From: Paraglomus occultum
Lineage: Eukaryota > Glomeromycota > Glomeromycetes > Paraglomerales > Paraglomeraceae
Length of the DNA: 28,551 nucleotides
Assembly: GCA_910592205.1 (NCBI GenBank)
Contig: CAJVPJ010000325.1
Coordinates: 1 to 28,551, forward strand
Direction: 5' to 3'
Part shown: positions 15,050 through 25,707 of the stretch, piece after piece
Position numbering within the stretch: position 1 is the first letter of the stretch
Layout: every line of letters starts with the position of its first letter
The notes under the pieces: model-generated
Databases searched by the model: none
Told to the model about the DNA's origin: nothing
The model's input: the letters and a program-made list of their open reading frames with translations, nothing else
Position numbers and translations under genes: made by a program

Positions 15050-15891
15050 CTATATAGTAATACGTTTATTACAACTCCAACACTTTTTTCGCTTTTTCCT
15101 ACTCAAATTATACAAAACTCCAGCACGAATGACATGTTCATACACATTATCCAAACCTCCACCAGTCTTTGCCGAACATTCTAAATACCCCGTCGCTTTT
15201 ATATTTTTCGCGACTGCAGACCCATCTTCATAAGTCACCACTTCAATACGGGCGTCATTGCGAGCGTCAGTCCTCTTATCTATTTTTGTTGCAACTAAGA
15301 AAATCGGAACATTTGGGAGGTGGTGCCTTACTTCAGATGTCCAACTCCCATATACGTTATCCAAGCTAGCAGGATCATTAGCAGCAAACGCAATTATTAC
15401 GGCATCAGCATCTGGATATGATAATGCTCTTAGGCGATCAAAATCGTCTTGACCACATGTGTCCCAAAATGCCACTACTACGTGTTCACCGTGTCAACTT
15501 TAAAATCCACGAAAAAAGTTTCGAAGACCGTAGGCTCGTATACTACAGGATAAAAACCACGCACGTACGTCCCCAAGAGAACGGTTTTGCCAACCGCACC
15601 ATCACCGACGATTACAACTTTTATATTGATCTTATCACCATCAATTTTGCGTGATTTTCTTGGCGAGGAAACTTTTATAAAGCCGCGGTTTTGTGATTCT
15701 TGGTCGTTATTAGTTGATGAAGCGGGTAAGAGAACTTGAGAATTAGTCGGAGATCCACCCATTGATATAATATCAATCTTTTGCGATTGACAATTAGTTG
15801 GAGATCCAGCCATTGATGTAACATCAATTTTTTGCGATTTGGAATTAGTTGGAGGTTTTGCCGTTGATGTAATATCGATTTCATGTGATTC
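15050..15891 (-). pseudogene. Rho/Rac-like small GTPase with repeated N-terminal extension, frame-disrupted
   Basis: On the minus strand the GTPase core is clear: P-loop GDGAVGKT, switch I YEPTVFE with its Thr, switch II WDTCGQDDFDRLR (normally DTAGQ), the guanine motif TKID and ECSAKT. The first part (ATG at 15813 to a stop at 15478) and the second (from about 15480 down to 15050) lie in different frames. Removing a duplicated AC near 15482-15485 would restore the usual spacing between switch I and WDT. A 5' extension is coding-like to 15891, where TTTCAG looks like an acceptor; no first exon is certain. The C-terminus is polybasic with CWSC, then NKRITI, so there is no terminal CAAX box. 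Rho proteins act as membrane switches for polarity and actin. Either a pseudogene or a frame error in the sequence. Confidence 0.85.
15736..15888 (-). repeat. Three tandem 51-bp (17-aa) repeats encoding the Rho N-terminal extension
   Basis: Units at 15888-15838, 15837-15787 and 15786-15736 (minus strand) encode SHEIDITSTAKPPTNSK, SQKIDVTSMAGSPTNCQ and SQKIDIISMGGSPTNSQ. The unit is exactly 17 codons, so the reading frame is kept through the array. This supports translation from upstream of the ATG at 15813, which lies inside unit 2. It is Ser/Thr/Pro-rich and probably disordered. Confidence 0.85.
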
Positions 15892-16120
15892 CTGAAACTT
15901 TAAAGGTTGTCAAGCTACACTGTATGTTTTGATCAATTTCTGATAATTTGCGTAAAACCGTTAATATACAACAAATAATAAGAAATTAAGATGGGTTCAC
16001 AAATCAACACACTTTTCACTCATTAATCAGGAGGTATAGTGCTCATGACGGATGAAACTTCGTTTCATCGACAGATAATAGTGAGTTGTGATTTCCCATC
16101 TTTACACATACAGTATAATA

Positions 16121-17244
16121 CTAACCGTTTATATCCTGTATAGAACTTTTTGTTTGTATGATCATTCTTTCAAGCGATTGGAAAACAGCATCAATAGATG
16201 GCCGCGTATGTGGAGTTAAGTGCCAGCATTGTTGATAAAGCAAATTATACTCTTGTGGTGTGCCAACAACCGGTGTTTCTCGTAAACCATTACGTATAGA
16301 TAGTGCCAATGTAGCGTCCTGTTGCAAATTTTTGAAGGGAGATTGGCCGCTCGATATTTCCCATAGAATTACTCCAAGATTATACATGTCAGACGCTTTG
16401 TCATGTGGGTAGTTTGGATCCGCAAAGCGTTTAGGTTCAATGTATGGGATCATTCCAAAGACGCCATTATCCAGACTCGTTACACTGTTAAGGCTTCTGG
16501 AAATACCAAGTCAGCGATTTTTGGTTCTCCGTTATCAATTAAAATGTTTTTCGAATGCTACAAAATAGCAAAATGAGAATCGGATATTAAATATATACAA
16601 ACAAATCACTAAACAGTACTTACGAGATCGCAATGAACAATATCTTCATCATGAAGACACTTAAGAGCATCTGCAATCCCATAGGCAATTTTAAGTTTGT
16701 CATTCCATGTGAGCGTTGAATGTTTTTGAGCCAAATAACTTTTTAAATTTCCACCTTCAGCATATTGAAGGATGAGCATATAGTCTTTATTAGATGAATA
16801 TGTGAGCCATCAGACGTATACAATATTACCTTGACTAACACCCAAGATTCGGATTATTCGATCATGATATTCCACGCGCTTTTGAATTTTTAGCTAACAT
16901 CGAAAAACAACAACAATAATAAATATCACTGAAATTAAAGCTTAATATAATAATGCACTATTACTAACTTCGTGAACAAACTTTTGACTAGTTGTATCAT
17001 TTTGCTCAAACGAATATAGCCTTTTAACAGCAACCGTTTTTCTTGATTTATGCCAATATGCTGTTTGGACGCTTCCAAATTTGCCACTGTCAACACGGGT
17101 CAAATTTTCGAGTTCAGTATACGGAATAAACTTTACAAGCTTATGACGGAAAGCGTCCTCTAGGTGAAATTCCGCCATATTTAAAAATAAGTAACATTGA
17201 GCCTGCTGCTCATGTTTCGGGGAGAGGCCAAAATGATCCGGCAA
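16121..17244 (-). pseudogene. Second protein kinase of the expanded fungal family, one-base gap at the DFG codons
   Basis: Minus-strand exons: 16969-17244, 16830-16893, 16624-16784, 16121-16557; introns 75, 45 and 66 nt. Motifs in order: Gly loop VDSGKFGSV, Lys in VAVKRLYS, YHDRIIRILGVSQD, hinge MLILQYAEGGNL, catalytic VHCDLHSKN, then GEPKIADLV. There the frame is off by one: the bases read GACTTGG, where GACTTTGG would give ADFGISRS and join smoothly to LNSVTSLDNGVFGMIPYIEP. Without that base a stop follows within about 10 codons. The C-lobe (SDMYNLGVILWEISSGQSPF, RPSIDAVF) is otherwise intact. The zinc-finger-like N-terminal region of the first kinase is absent; the start may be MPDHF (17244) or the internal MAEFHLED. 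It lies about 230 bp upstream of the Rho-like gene on the same strand. Confidence 0.85.
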
Positions 17245-19089
17245 TGCAGTTTTATTGGCTCCGCTTTAAAGATACCCCATTATAGCCCGGATTCATTTCA
17301 CCGAAAATTATTTTACCGTTTATCGACAATACCGAAAAGTGCGTAAACACACCATGACGATTAGAGGAGTGGAGGGATGATTGTATGTCCAATTTTCGAA
17401 ATCACAGTCATTCTCGACAAAAAAGGTAGAACAATATCCAATCCTTAATAACCATCTGGGTATAATATGACATACGTTGAAAAAGAAATTATTTCCACTC
17501 TTTAATATTGAACTATATTGTTTAAATTGCATAGCTGCTGCATTATCGGGGGGTGAGTAAAAGTTTGTTCATAAAATTTTATATGTGAATTGGTTAAACA
17601 ATAGAATGTTATTATTTTTAACCAAACATTTCTATGAACACTATTGATAATACTTTGGACGTCTGCTTATTGCGACATGTGTTGGTTCTGGGGGGCTAGT
17701 GATGTTTGCGGAAGTGTAAATAAGTCCCACAAAAAGAATTTACGCGTTTTGATAGTGATTATTTAATGTTTGTAATTTTGATCGATGTAAACTTGGTTTA
17801 AGATGTGGTGTTGGGTTTATAACCAATTTTCCAGTTCATCAAACGCCCAATCACCGAATTATAAGTGTTCATTAATACTGTCCCAAAACCTGATTTTTAT
17901 ATATCATTGCGCACGTACGATCGGTGACCCAAATCCAAATGTTAATAAAGTCATAACCAGAACGCTAGACAATTTTTATTATCTTGTCAATATTCTTCAT
18001 TCTTTGTCTCTCTATTATACCGGCTTACGAGATTATAGCAACTTGTTTATTGTTAATGAGCTAGTGGGCTGACGGACTATTAAAGTTGAAATACAACGAC
18101 AATAATAATACAATGATAAATCTAAATCTGCTTCATAAGCAGTTCATTGGTAACGAAAGACTGTCTACTGATTGTGTCATGATCAAAGTGATTATTTGTA
18201 TTGAGGAATAATTCGTATGACGATACCTTGAAAGTCTGCATGATGGCTAAAGCTACCATAAGTTCTCTATCGAGGATAAATATTATAATACCACATTACT
18301 GCATTATGATTGAAATAGATCGTATGATAAATGATACGTAAAATTGTATGATTAGCTAAATCTATCTTCACTGTTTTAAATTTTATTATCATGATTAAAA
18401 ATAAATTTTATGATGATACAATTAACTTCACTGTTCGAGAATTTCCATCGCGGAATAAATCTTATGAACAGTTTTCGATAACTTCTCTATTGATATGATA
18501 ATAAGTCGTGTGAAACTATATGATTTGCTAATCTACTTACTGCGCTGCTTTATCGTTTGATAATTGCTGTGTTGAGAAATAAATCATATTGGGTATAAAA
18601 TCAATCGTTTCGAGGATGTGGAAACGCTACTGCGAAAATCTTTTTTTTTTTTTTACAAATTTAACAAAATTGTTGAAGACCACTGTCGAAAACCAAAGGA
18701 GTCTTGTTACGACGCAACAAGTAATCCACATAATCGACAGAATACAACCTGGAATTCTCTTAATCAACAAAATACTGAACATATTACAGATTAAATTTTA
18801 AAGTTCCCGTTGCTGGACAATACTATCTACTATTACATCACACGGGTTTTTCGGTTGCACAATTGAGAGCAATAAGAATGAAAAGTATAACGCCGCCTTC
18901 GAATAACAAAGGCTTATATATTGGTGTGCTTGTAAGAATATTAAAGTAGTTACATTTACAAGGGTAAATTTTATATTTGGAAATCATCGGCAGAAGCACT
19001 CCCTGTGAATTTTGTACGTCATCTGCTGACGAATTTTATTAATTGAAATTCTTCTGGTCCTCGTGCCGTGCATTATAATAGTCTTGATT
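17245..19089. other. AT-rich spacer between divergent kinase and PSMA1
   Basis: No gene supported. An ORF of 89 codons at 17803-18072 (+) has no recognisable motif and spacer-like composition. From about 18080 to 18600 the sequence is built of degenerate, repeated AT-rich words; see the separate repeat entry. A T-tract lies at 18640-18653. The last part (18820-19089) should contain the PSMA1 promoter. Confidence 0.5.
18080..18600. repeat. Degenerate AT-rich repeat tract
   Basis: Similar words recur at irregular spacing: TATGATTAGCTAAATCTA (about 18348) against TATGATTTGCTAATCTAC (about 18519), and ATCGAGGATAAAT, ATCGCGGAATAAAT and GTTGAGAAATAAAT preceding TAT-rich segments. It looks like old tandem or nested copies of one unit rather than chance, but I could not fix a unit length. 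No inverted termini were seen. Confidence 0.35.
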
Positions 19090-20557
19090 ATGGTATGTGG
19101 TAATGAAAATGAAAAGCCCAGAATTGGGGGAGGAAAAAAACATCAGTTGATAATATAAACCATCGGTATCATTATAAACTGCATGCTACAACCAATCATT
19201 GTCATATCATTCGTTTGCGGTTGCGTAAATCATGTTTGATTCACTATTTTGCAATTTTTTTTCTTACAATGGTCCAGTAGTTTCGTAATCAGTACGATAA
19301 CGACATTTGCACCTGGAGCCCTCAAGGTCGCATTCATCAGATAGAATATGCTCTAGAAGCAGTAAAACAAGGTTCGGCCGCAGTCGGACTACGGTCAAAG
19401 ACGCATGCGATACTTCTTGTTCTAAAGGTGAGTTCATTCGGGATGTGCATGCGTCATCACTGTGCTATTTTGCCGGCCTTGTGTCTGCTGGTCTTGATGC
19501 TAATTCAGGACACTTGAAACTTACGTGCGTATTTTTTGTGCTGTAGAGGTCTTCTGGCGATTTGTCCTCGTATCAGAAAAAGATTATCAAGATCGATGAT
19601 CACATAGGGATTGCTATTGCTGGATTGACTTCGGATGCGCGTGTGCTGAGGTGAGATCAAAGGAATCGAGCTTGAATGTAATAGCAATAATGATCTCGTT
19701 ACGATGCCTATGGTGAACACTGATTCTTAAATTCTGATTGTTTTATTATCGATTTAGTAACTTCATGCGTACTCAGGCAATGCGATCTAAGATGTTATTC
19801 AACCGGCCACTTCCCGTTTATAGAATTGTGTCGGCTATTGGAGACAGTATGCATCGGCTTTGATTTATCACAACTATATTATGACCATTTGATCAAAATT
19901 ATTTATTTTATTCGGCAGAGGCACAAACGAATACTCAGCATTATGGTGGAAGACCATATGGTGTCGGGTTGTTAATTGTTGGATACGATGTATGTGAACT
20001 GTTCGGCTGTATCATTTTCTTTTTAATGTCCTTGGCATACTCTGAAATACTGAATGTTTATAATGTAACTTCACATAGGAGAAAGGACCACATCTTTATG
20101 AATTTGCTCCGTCCGGAAACTTTTTTGAATACTATGCCATGTCGATTGGAGCACGGTCCCAATCCGCAAAAACTTATCTCGAGAAGCATTATGAATCATT
20201 TGCTGATGGTAATACATTTGATTCTCGAATCGTTTGTCTATTATTTGGTCTATTTTTAATGAGATTACATGTCTGTCACACGTTTGCTGTTGATTCATTT
20301 ACTGACACCCCAATCACTTTTCTTTTCATCATACAGCCACTTTAGATGAACTTGTACGCCACGGCCTACACGCTCTACGTGATACCCTTCAGCAAGACAA
20401 AGAAATCGATACGCAAAACTGCTCGGTTGGCGTAGTTGGAGAAGATCAGAAGTTCGAGACTATTGAAGGAGACAGATTACAACGATATCTTGATTTGTTG
20501 GATGGTGGAGATACAGGACAGGGCGGCGAGACCGTTGAATCGATGGACACCGAATAA
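19090..20557 (+). CDS. PSMA1: 20S proteasome subunit alpha type-1
   Basis: Seven exons: 19090-19092, 19281-19427, 19547-19650, 19758-19846, 19919-19989, 20079-20208, 20337-20557 (765 nt, 254 aa; human is 263). The alpha-subunit signature is [20 protein letters not shown] then [17 protein letters not shown], followed by [33 protein letters not shown] and [16 protein letters not shown], which are specific for alpha-1 (yeast Pre5 is alpha-6 in the old scheme). The acidic C-terminus is ESMDTE. It is one of seven outer-ring subunits of the 20S core, structural and gate-forming, with no catalytic Thr. The first exon is only the ATG, chosen because ATG|GTATGT gives a good donor and the family starts MFRNQYD. 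AATAAATAAA follows at the stop codon. Confidence 0.95.
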
Positions 20558-21646
20558 ATAAAGAATTAATTTTAAAGATAAACACAAGGCCAGCGGAATG
20601 TCTGCTTATATACTACCGACACATCTGAATTGGAAATATCAGAAGTGTCCGATTGCTTGTTATTTATACGCGAAACAGTCGATTAAACAACTGCCAATAT
20701 TGCGTTAGATCTACGGAAACAGAATATTTTAGTTGCTGATAACGAACCATTTCTATTCTTGCCATGTCGTTGTGACATTGAACTATCATTTCTGAAGACC
20801 TTTAATTCAATTTAATTGCGGATGATCCCATCGCCAGCAAAGATAGGGCTCATTCAACAAAAGTCTCTCCAACTCGTAAATATCCGAATGGATCGCGCTA
20901 ATCGTGAACATACTGAACGTATGTGCCTTAGTGTGAAATGTATTAAATAGTGGTCGATAGTGAGCTTTGAAAGTGTAACTTGTTTAGGTTCTCTTCATTT
21001 TAAATAACTACTGACGCTCATGCAGTACAAGTTTGTGTGATTTAGATTACCTGTACGGAATGCACACAGAACAAGCAGACCGGCAACAAAAGTCGACAAA
21101 AATACAGAAATTAGATAGCAAGTGATTCACATATTCTCTCTTTGGCAATTTGAACAAAAAGTGGGTTGATTTGCGAATTATTAACAAAGCAAGTCCATGA
21201 CAACGATATTTGCAATATCTTTACGAACACCCCTCGACACACACAAAATACGCATCCAGGAAAACCGTGAACTCTCCATACATTCGTTCAATCCATCCTC
21301 TGCATGTGAGGTAGACAAAGCGCCAACTATGTCTACACGATATACAGCGAGATTTATTATTATGATTAGACTGAAAGTGTATTAGAAATTGCAAAAAGGG
21401 GAGTCTTAAATAGGGTAATAATACATTGATGTTTATACATAGGCTTTTTTATCATAAAAATATACATAGAACCTTTTCCAAAACTGACTTGATTTTCTGA
21501 CTTGTGGTTATTATCTCCGTCAGACAACTTTCGATTATGTTGTATACACAAGTGATGTTGCAGTCCTTTCTGTATATTTGCATGGTACCATTTGAATCCG
21601 AGATTGTATATCTGTACAAGATATACATGTGTTGATATTTTCATCG
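20558..21646. other. Spacer between convergent PSMA1 and the membrane-protein gene
   Basis: Both genes end here, so this holds two 3' UTRs. Open stretches at 21197-21385 (+) and 21366-21644 (-) show no domain and no exon partners. No repeats or RNA genes recognised. Confidence 0.5.
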
Positions 21647-22936
21647 CTAGACCACGTCTTTCTGTAGTTCATTGAAGAGTTTGCGAAGTTCCTGACTAAC
21701 ATCCCTTTTACCGTTTGTTTTACCAGATTTTAATTCCGTCAATAATATGTTTAGTACATCCATTATATCATCTATAGTATCATGCTCTTGCTTATGCTCG
21801 CGTAAGAGCTTAATGTCGTCCTCCATTTCATGATATACTAGCGCGCGAACGGGGAAATCTATTATATCATCTCCAAATGACTGGTATACGTAAGAGAAAG
21901 GTCGGATTATAGCAAGACTCATCGTAGCCACCAACATCTTAGCAAATAACGCATTTGTGTCAGTATAGTTAAACGAAACTATGAAAATGCCAGAGTAAAA
22001 TATGTAGCCATGTATCATTCTTGAGAGCACTGCAAGCAACTTCGCGACAGACTTCTCCCTGTCTGAAACATCATTATTCTTGTCTCTTTTTTTGAATCGT
22101 TTACGATAGACCGACCATGAGCAAAGCCATATGCAGGCGACCAGCTGAAAGATGCAGAGTCCTACCGTTGCTTTTAGACCAATAGCTGGACCCGTCTGTT
22201 TATTATAAAGCTCGATCAGCATTATATTTGGAAAGAAAAGAACAAGATATCCAAGAGCCAAAAATCCCGTAATTAGCGTAGAACTCTTCTTCTTATTCTC
22301 AATAGTATCATTCCAAAACTTTTTCTGACACTTTATACTAAAGAACGCAAGTATGTAAACTGATAAAAATGGGAGAAATACAAATTTGGACCAATTCCAA
22401 CATGTGTACAGACTCAGATGAATCAGCGTAAACACGCTAGCTGAAACGTAAAAGAGAAAGTCGTCAACAGAAGCGACCTGAGGATTCTTGTGTCGGTAAA
22501 AGATCTCAAGAAATACCGTTATGATCGTTAAATACATCAGAGAAATGCTGTCATAATAGTCATTGGTAGAAGCCAGTTCTTCTGGCGCTGTTGCATACGT
22601 TCCTTTAGTAAAGAGCAAGATGCAGAGTATCATTCGAGTGGATGTCTTTGAAAATCCTTTGAGACTGAGCGACCGAGGAGCGTTCGAGAGCTTTTGCTTG
22701 AAAGATTCATACATTAAACGAATGATTTTGTAAGACATATAGGTGAATATCCAGTTCCGACAGAGAGCAAACATTGTATTGAACTCAGTAGTATTGAATA
22801 TCAGCGTCGAAACCAGAGTTGCTCCCGTTATTAACAGCATGTTATTCCCAGGAATGTGGACGAAACGTGGTGAAAGTACGGAATAGTTCGGTGTACGCAA
22901 AGGCGAACGTTCGTAATCCCTTGGCACAGTGTTCAT
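21647..22936 (-). CDS. Intronless multi-pass membrane protein of unknown function (429 aa)
   Basis: A single uninterrupted reading frame from ATG at 22936. About eight to ten hydrophobic segments are visible, roughly at residues 33-49, 60-73, 101-112, 131-146, 160-178, 184-201, 221-241, 254-275, 306-322 and 328-345. A Lys/Arg-rich loop (YRKRFKKRDKNN, 277-288) lies between two of them. The last about 85 residues are soluble and charged with heptad-like helices (MEDDIKLLREHKQEHDTI, QELRKLFNELQKDVV), likely a cytosolic coiled coil. No transporter signature or signal peptide is recognised; the N-terminal 30 residues are Pro/Arg/Ser-rich. It is the only long gene in the window without introns, which may mean retroposition, or a young lineage-specific gene. 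It could be an orphan of the arbuscular mycorrhizal fungi. Confidence 0.8.
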   Translation of the reverse strand: MNTVPRDYERSPLRTPNYSVLSPRFVHIPGNNMLLITGATLVSTLIFNTTEFNTMFALCRNWIFTYMSYKIIRLMYESFKQKLSNAPRSLSLKGFSKTSTRMILCILLFTKGTYATAPEELASTNDYYDSISLMYLTIITVFLEIFYRHKNPQVASVDDFLFYVSASVFTLIHLSLYTCWNWSKFVFLPFLSVYILAFFSIKCQKKFWNDTIENKKKSSTLITGFLALGYLVLFFPNIMLIELYNKQTGPAIGLKATVGLCIFQLVACIWLCSWSVYRKRFKKRDKNNDVSDREKSVAKLLAVLSRMIHGYIFYSGIFIVSFNYTDTNALFAKMLVATMSLAIIRPFSYVYQSFGDDIIDFPVRALVYHEMEDDIKLLREHKQEHDTIDDIMDVLNILLTELKSGKTNGKRDVSQELRKLFNELQKDVV

Positions 22937-23480
22937 GTTAATATTTAATGTTCGGTATTTTTGTGTTGGTCTTTCTCATTCAAAATTGTCTGTGAAATTA
23001 AAGTTTGTACATAATAATAAATCTGATTTGTAATATTTAATATGTAATATTTGTAATACAGATCTTAAATTGAACCCTTAGCGAGGTGAACAAAAGTTCT
23101 TCATGATTGAGGTTGTTATTGTTAATTGAGCGATTAACCAACATTTCGACAACTGTTTTGAAAGGTGTGGTAGGATTCATTGACGAGCATTTACTTCTGA
23201 ACGATTGTATATGCGTATGGTATGTAACTTCCCACTCCGTCAACACAGTATAAAAGTTTACAGCTTGGCTTTTGCAAATTAGCGATAAGATGCGTTGTAA
23301 CCAATATTTGACTTTTCCCGCCTCGTTTGAATTTTAATTAGTATTAATATTAAACACAGTTAGTTCTCTATAAGTTAAGGCATCAGTATAATCACGTGAA
23401 TTAGTAATACTAATACGTAACACAGCCCGTTTTCGCATAAACAATATCAATGAAAGATGTTAATTATAATATTATGCTAA

Positions 23481-24139
23481 CAGTAAAGTCCGCTTTAACG
23501 AAAAGCTCCTTTCCGTCAAAAAACTTCGTTAATGCGGACTTCTACGGATTATATATATGATTACGTGATATTCGTTAAAGCGGGATTTATTTATTTATTT
23601 CTGTACGTTCCATTCTGTTTCTCTATTGATTAATAAAATTCTCTAAACATGTCTGTTTTGCTGCAACACTTTTTTCAACAATTTGTCTACGCATTTGCTT
23701 GAGACTTGTTCCTCACAATCACTTGCAACCTGAATGGGTGAAGAATTAGACATCTTTATTGCATGCGTTGGTCAGATCTCTATATACAGTAATGCTATAA
23801 CGAACTTTGGTATGCACCAAAATTTCGGTATATCATGCTAATTTAGGGGAAGAGCAGAACGTGATCAGCATTGGCAGTTTTATTGACTGTTATACAATGG
23901 GAATCGCGAGAGATCTGCTCCGCTTTCAGACATGCTCTAATTTAGGCAATCTTCGTTAAACTGAATGATTTTCTTATTAGTGGGTTTGAAATTTCTTCGT
24001 TATATCGTTATACAGATTTTAATTATAAATCTTCGTTAAACCGGGAGCCAAACATAAATGAATGAGTCGGTTCCATAAAAAGCTTCGTTATAAGGCCATC
24101 TTCGTTAAAGCGGGCCTTCGTTAAAGCTGACTTTACTGT
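23481..24139. mobile_element. Non-autonomous pogo/Tc1-mariner-like element (659 bp), composite
   Basis: The left end begins ACAGTAAAGTCCGCTTTAAC; the right end is its reverse complement over about 22 bp with one mismatch. The motif TTCGTTAAA or a close variant recurs at least seven times near both ends (about 23525, 23571, 23949, 23996, 24031, 24086, 24103, 24118), like subterminal transposase-binding sites. A second terminus of similar type, TACAGTAATGCTATAACGAA, starts inside at about 23788 and has a diverged partner near 23996-24015, so an older copy may be nested. CAGT ends and TA-rich flanks fit the pogo/Tigger branch. No transposase ORF is present. The flanking TA duplication is imperfect. 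Confidence 0.75.
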
Positions 24140-25333
24140 GTACTTACAGTTCTACAATTACGCAAGTTCAGCGGTCGTAGTAGTATGAAAGATGTTAGTG
24201 TTAGTTTATTAGAATACGTTGCAACAGTATCGCAAGGTATGACGACGAGAAGCGAATTCCTCGACAAATAGCAGAAATGACAATTGGCTATAATACTATC
24301 TATTACTCTTATGCAAATTCAGTAGTCGCAGTAATAGTAATAGTAAGAGTGGTTAGTATTAGCGTATTTAATACGGTGGGCAGGCTACTCTAATTTTGAA
24401 CGAAGAGCTAGCTGACAGGATTTCATATATAATAATTGCCGTTTTAATATGTCCCATGACTAATAAGTGTTAATGAGAATAACATTGTTTCCACTTTTTG
24501 TTTCAATATAAGAACGTTCTTAAATTCGAGTCTTACAAATAAAATTCTCAATATGAATAATCAGAGAATTTAACATTACGCAAGTTGTCTTTACTGAATA
24601 CTTATAAAGTTTACGAAGAAGAACAAAAAATTTACCCACCGTAAGTTAAAAGCATTACATTATAAAGTTAAATAAAATTAATCAGCGGTTTATTCTATTT
24701 ATATTATGATATGAGATAACTAACAGTCGTTTGTGTTTAATACATTGGACCGACATGGATCCATTCACAGATGCTGTGAGATATTATAATTAATCTCACG
24801 TGTATAAATGAGGTTTTCGCAAAGTATTTGTTGAATTGTTATGTATCCATCACCGTGTTTCGCCAGATGGTACTGTATATCTCGATAATGATGATAGAAG
24901 TTATGCAATAAGAGTACAATGTAAGGTAATATATTTCTATTATCAAAATGTTAATAACTTGTATTTATCAATATTGTAGAGTTAAGGTGTTAATTGCATA
25001 GTAATTGAAGGATTTTATCCAAATACAGTAAAAAAATTTTTATTGGAACCTTTGTAGTTTATCTAAAATTTGCACAAAAAGAGGAACACTGAGTAGATCT
25101 ATTTTATCAAGTAAGTATTCAGATTCGATTACTTTTATCGAGTTTGAGAGAAGACTGGTTGGCTTATAATAATAATAATAAGGTATTTTTGATAATTCTT
25201 TCCTGAGTCTTAACCAAATAATAATAATAAATATGTAGGTTATTAGTAATAACATTATTTTCATCTGGTTTTAACGCTACAATTTTTGTAAATGTGTTGT
25301 AGACTAGATGCGCTAACCTCAGCATTAGTTTTA

Positions 25334-25399
25334 CGGTAATTGCATTGCTTGCTATGTCAATATTTGCATTTAATTGCAAATTTAAGAGATGTCGGCGAC
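25334..25399. repeat. Direct repeat, copy 1
   Basis: This copy starts CGGTAATTGCATTGC, contains GCATTTAATTGCAAAT and ends with GTCGGCGAC. A shorter copy with the same three blocks lies at 25651-25707, same orientation, 317 bp downstream. The copies differ by an internal indel of about nine bases. Confidence 0.8.
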
Positions 25400-25650
25400 T
25401 ATCAAATAGTATCCTAGATTCAAAATCCAATTTCTCAACAAAGAAGCTAGATATTTGGACAATATTTTATAAATACGACAGCGCTTCTTTTGTACTTTCA
25501 AATAAATGTAACTAAGTGTAAATTAATACATGAGTCAATTTTTAACGATTTTTTAAACATTTGTGTTGCGTAACCTAATTTTACTTTTTTTGTAGAATAA
25601 AAGTCGGCTCTAGGCAAATTCATAATTTATCTACCAAACATATTGCAATG

Positions 25651-25707
25651 CGGTAATTGCATTGCTAGTTATGCATTTAATTGCAAATATAAGGGGTGGT
25701 CGGTGAC
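25651..25707. repeat. Direct repeat, copy 2, upstream of the header gene
   Basis: The same blocks as copy 1 (CGGTAATTGCATTGC, GCATTTAATTGCAAAT, GTCGGTGAC). It ends about 200 bp before the header-gene ATG. The pair may be decayed terminal repeats of an element, or a duplicated promoter block. Confidence 0.8.

Noticed and set aside
15900-16110. First exon of the Rho-like gene starting MGNHNS (a myristoylation-like start)
   Set aside because: The start is attractive, but the ORF ends after 18 codons and the only in-phase donor (GTCGAT) is weak, so it is not used in the model.
15892-16125. Kinase-Rho fusion by splicing GTTAGT (16124) to the TTTCAG acceptor at 15892
   Set aside because: The donor is phase 1 and the acceptor needs phase 0; the join hits a stop within a few codons. 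Other acceptors in the interval also fail.
17803-18072. 89-codon ORF as a gene
   Set aside because: No motif, spacer-like composition, and it borders the degenerate repeat tract.
19969-20259. 96-codon ORF inside PSMA1
   Set aside because: It crosses an intron of PSMA1 in part and is explained by exons 5-6 read with intron sequence in another frame.
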